Below, one piece after another: positions 4,153 to 5,181 of a DNA stretch of 5,181 nt (its first letter is position 1; each line of letters begins with the position of its first letter). This stretch comes from Planctomycetota bacterium. Its GTDB lineage: Bacteria; Planctomycetota; UBA11346. The DNA is taken from the NCBI GenBank assembly GCA_007131555.1, contig SLQH01000076.1:1-5181 (forward strand), given 5' to 3'. The notes below the pieces were generated by a model. That model had not been told where the DNA came from and made no database searches. It saw only the letters and a program-made list of their open reading frames with translations. The translations under genes and the position numbers were made by a program.

Positions 4153-5181
4153 ATGCAGGTCAGGCAATACGGCAAGGTCAATGAAATCGTTCCTGTCCCC
4201 AATCTCACCGATCTGCAGTCAAGCAGCTACGATGCCTTTTTGGATCCCAATGCGCCGATTGACGATAATGGGATCAAGCAGCGCATCGGTGATATCTTTG
4301 AGGAGTTCTTTCCGGTTGCCGGTTTTGAGGACAAGATCGTGGTGTCCTACCACGGCTATTCCTTCAGTCCGCCCCAGCATAACGAGCAGGAGTGCCGTGA
4401 TCTGGGTCAGACCTTCCAGCGCGGCCTGAAGCTGAAGATCCGGGTCCAGGGCGAGGCTCTGGGCGACAACGTCCTTGAAGAGGATGTCCACATCGCCTAC
4501 CTGCCGATCCGTATCGGCGGCGGTGAGTTCATCGTCAATGGTTCCGAGCGGACCATCGTCACCCAGATCCAACGATCGCCGGGTGTTGATTTCGCCTGTG
4601 AACGGGCCACTACCGGTCGCCGTGGCTTCACCTATTCTTGCCGTATCATCCCTGAGCGCGGTTCGTGGATCCAGGTTGAGACCACCTCCAAGGACATCCT
4701 CCAGATCAAGATCGACAAGAGCCACAAGGTGGCGGCCACCACCTTCCTGCGGGCCCTGTCGGCTGAACATGGCAGCACCCCGCAGATCCTGCGCCGCTTC
4801 TTCGAGACCGAGGTCGTCAAGCTGTCCTCAAAGACGGCCAAGGACAAGGTCGTTGGTCGTATCCTGGTCGAGAACGTCCTTGATCCGGAAGGCGAAGAAC
4901 CGCTGGCCTGCGCCTGCGAGGAACTGGCCGAAAGCACCTTCGAGACCCTGCGCGGTCTGTCCGTGCCATCGGTCGAGGTCATCACCTCAACCGTCAAGAC
5001 TGACGACGTCCTCCTCAACACCCTGCGCGAGGACGAGGCCGACAGCCACGAGGAGGCTCTGGTCCGCATCTACCGCCGTCTGCGGCCCGGTAATCCGGCC
5101 GATGAGCAGAAGGTGCGGGAACTGTTCCACGAGCGCTTCCAGAGCCCCAGTCGCTACAACCTCGGCCCGGTTGGCCGTTTC
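4153..5181 (+). CDS. rpoB: DNA-directed RNA polymerase subunit beta, N-terminal part (3' cut by window edge)
   Basis: The first 343 codons of RpoB, open to the window end; the full protein would exceed 1,000 residues. Recognisable segments in order are: RQYGKVNEIVPVPNLTDLQSSS (4-25, the N-terminal strand and first helix), IGGGEFIVNGSERTIVTQ (121-138), RSPGVDF (141-147, start of the fork and rifampicin region), SCRIIPERGSWIQVE (162-176), KVAATTFLRAL (192-202), KVVGRILVENVLDPEG (232-247), VRIYRRLRPGNPADE (304-318) and SRYNLGPVGRF (333-343). They cover the protrusion and lobe of the beta subunit, half of the polymerase active-site cleft. The SCRIIPERGSWI and GGGEFI wording is what I associate with planctomycetes. 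The usual QLHRSPG reads QIQRSPG. rpoC would normally follow outside the window. Confidence 0.98.
   Translation, partial: MQVRQYGKVNEIVPVPNLTDLQSSSYDAFLDPNAPIDDNGIKQRIGDIFEEFFPVAGFEDKIVVSYHGYSFSPPQHNEQECRDLGQTFQRGLKLKIRVQGEALGDNVLEEDVHIAYLPIRIGGGEFIVNGSERTIVTQIQRSPGVDFACERATTGRRGFTYSCRIIPERGSWIQVETTSKDILQIKIDKSHKVAATTFLRALSAEHGSTPQILRRFFETEVVKLSSKTAKDKVVGRILVENVLDPEGEEPLACACEELAESTFETLRGLSVPSVEVITSTVKTDDVLLNTLREDEADSHEEALVRIYRRLRPGNPADEQKVRELFHERFQSPSRYNLGPVGRF

Noticed and set aside
4181..4429. Second + strand frame inside rpoB
   Set aside because: Out of frame with the clear RpoB reading; Ser/Pro/Arg-rich, no ribosome site.
4219..4770. - strand open frame opposite rpoB
   Set aside because: Shadow of the conserved beta subunit; no start signal or domain.

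Overview
The window is a housekeeping stretch from a bacterial chromosome, all on the + strand. It holds the end of the translation-factor gene tuf followed by the classic secE-nusG-rplKAJL-rpoB cluster. The order is tuf (3' end), rpmG, tRNA-Trp(CCA), secE, nusG, rplK, rplA, rplJ, rplL and the first 343 codons of rpoB. No mobile element, CRISPR array, pseudogene or clearly foreign gene is visible. The long open frames on the - strand are shadows of the real genes.

The organism looks like a member of the PVC superphylum, most likely Planctomycetota. This is inferred from remembered family features, not from a search. RpoB reads IGGGEFIVNG, RSPGVDF and SCRIIPERGSWI. NusG ends in FGRQTPIELEVWQVE. 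L33 is a cysteine-poor form with VCSETGD and KYSPRLRRRT. Base composition is moderately GC-rich and even across the genes.

Region by region: 1-81 is the C-terminus of EF-Tu, followed by a strong 12-bp hairpin without a U-tract. 143-304 is rpmG. A perfect hairpin (323-345) then sits just before a complete tRNA-Trp (351-423, CCA not encoded). secE (458-868) overlaps nusG (865-1413) by the four bases ATGA. The ribosomal protein genes follow with unusually loose spacing: 74 nt before rplK, 86 before rplA, 44 before rplJ, 128 before rplL and 361 before rpoB.

The genes act in protein synthesis and export and in transcription. L11, L1, L10 and L12 build the L1 stalk and the GTPase-associated stalk on which EF-Tu and other factors act. 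SecE is the essential small subunit of the SecYEG channel. NusG couples RNA polymerase to the ribosome or to Rho, and RpoB is the polymerase beta subunit.

The part least explained by known genes is non-coding. The 361-nt rplL-rpoB gap is almost tiled by predicted hairpins, including an apparent three-way junction (3832-3914) closed by an 11-bp stem with one bulge. Several other gaps (rplK-rplA, rplJ-rplL) also hold inverted repeats, and hairpins directly abut the Shine-Dalgarno sequences of rplL and rpoB. These are the best candidates for undescribed cis-regulatory RNA here. All pairings were found by eye and need covariation support. I do not see a new multi-gene system.
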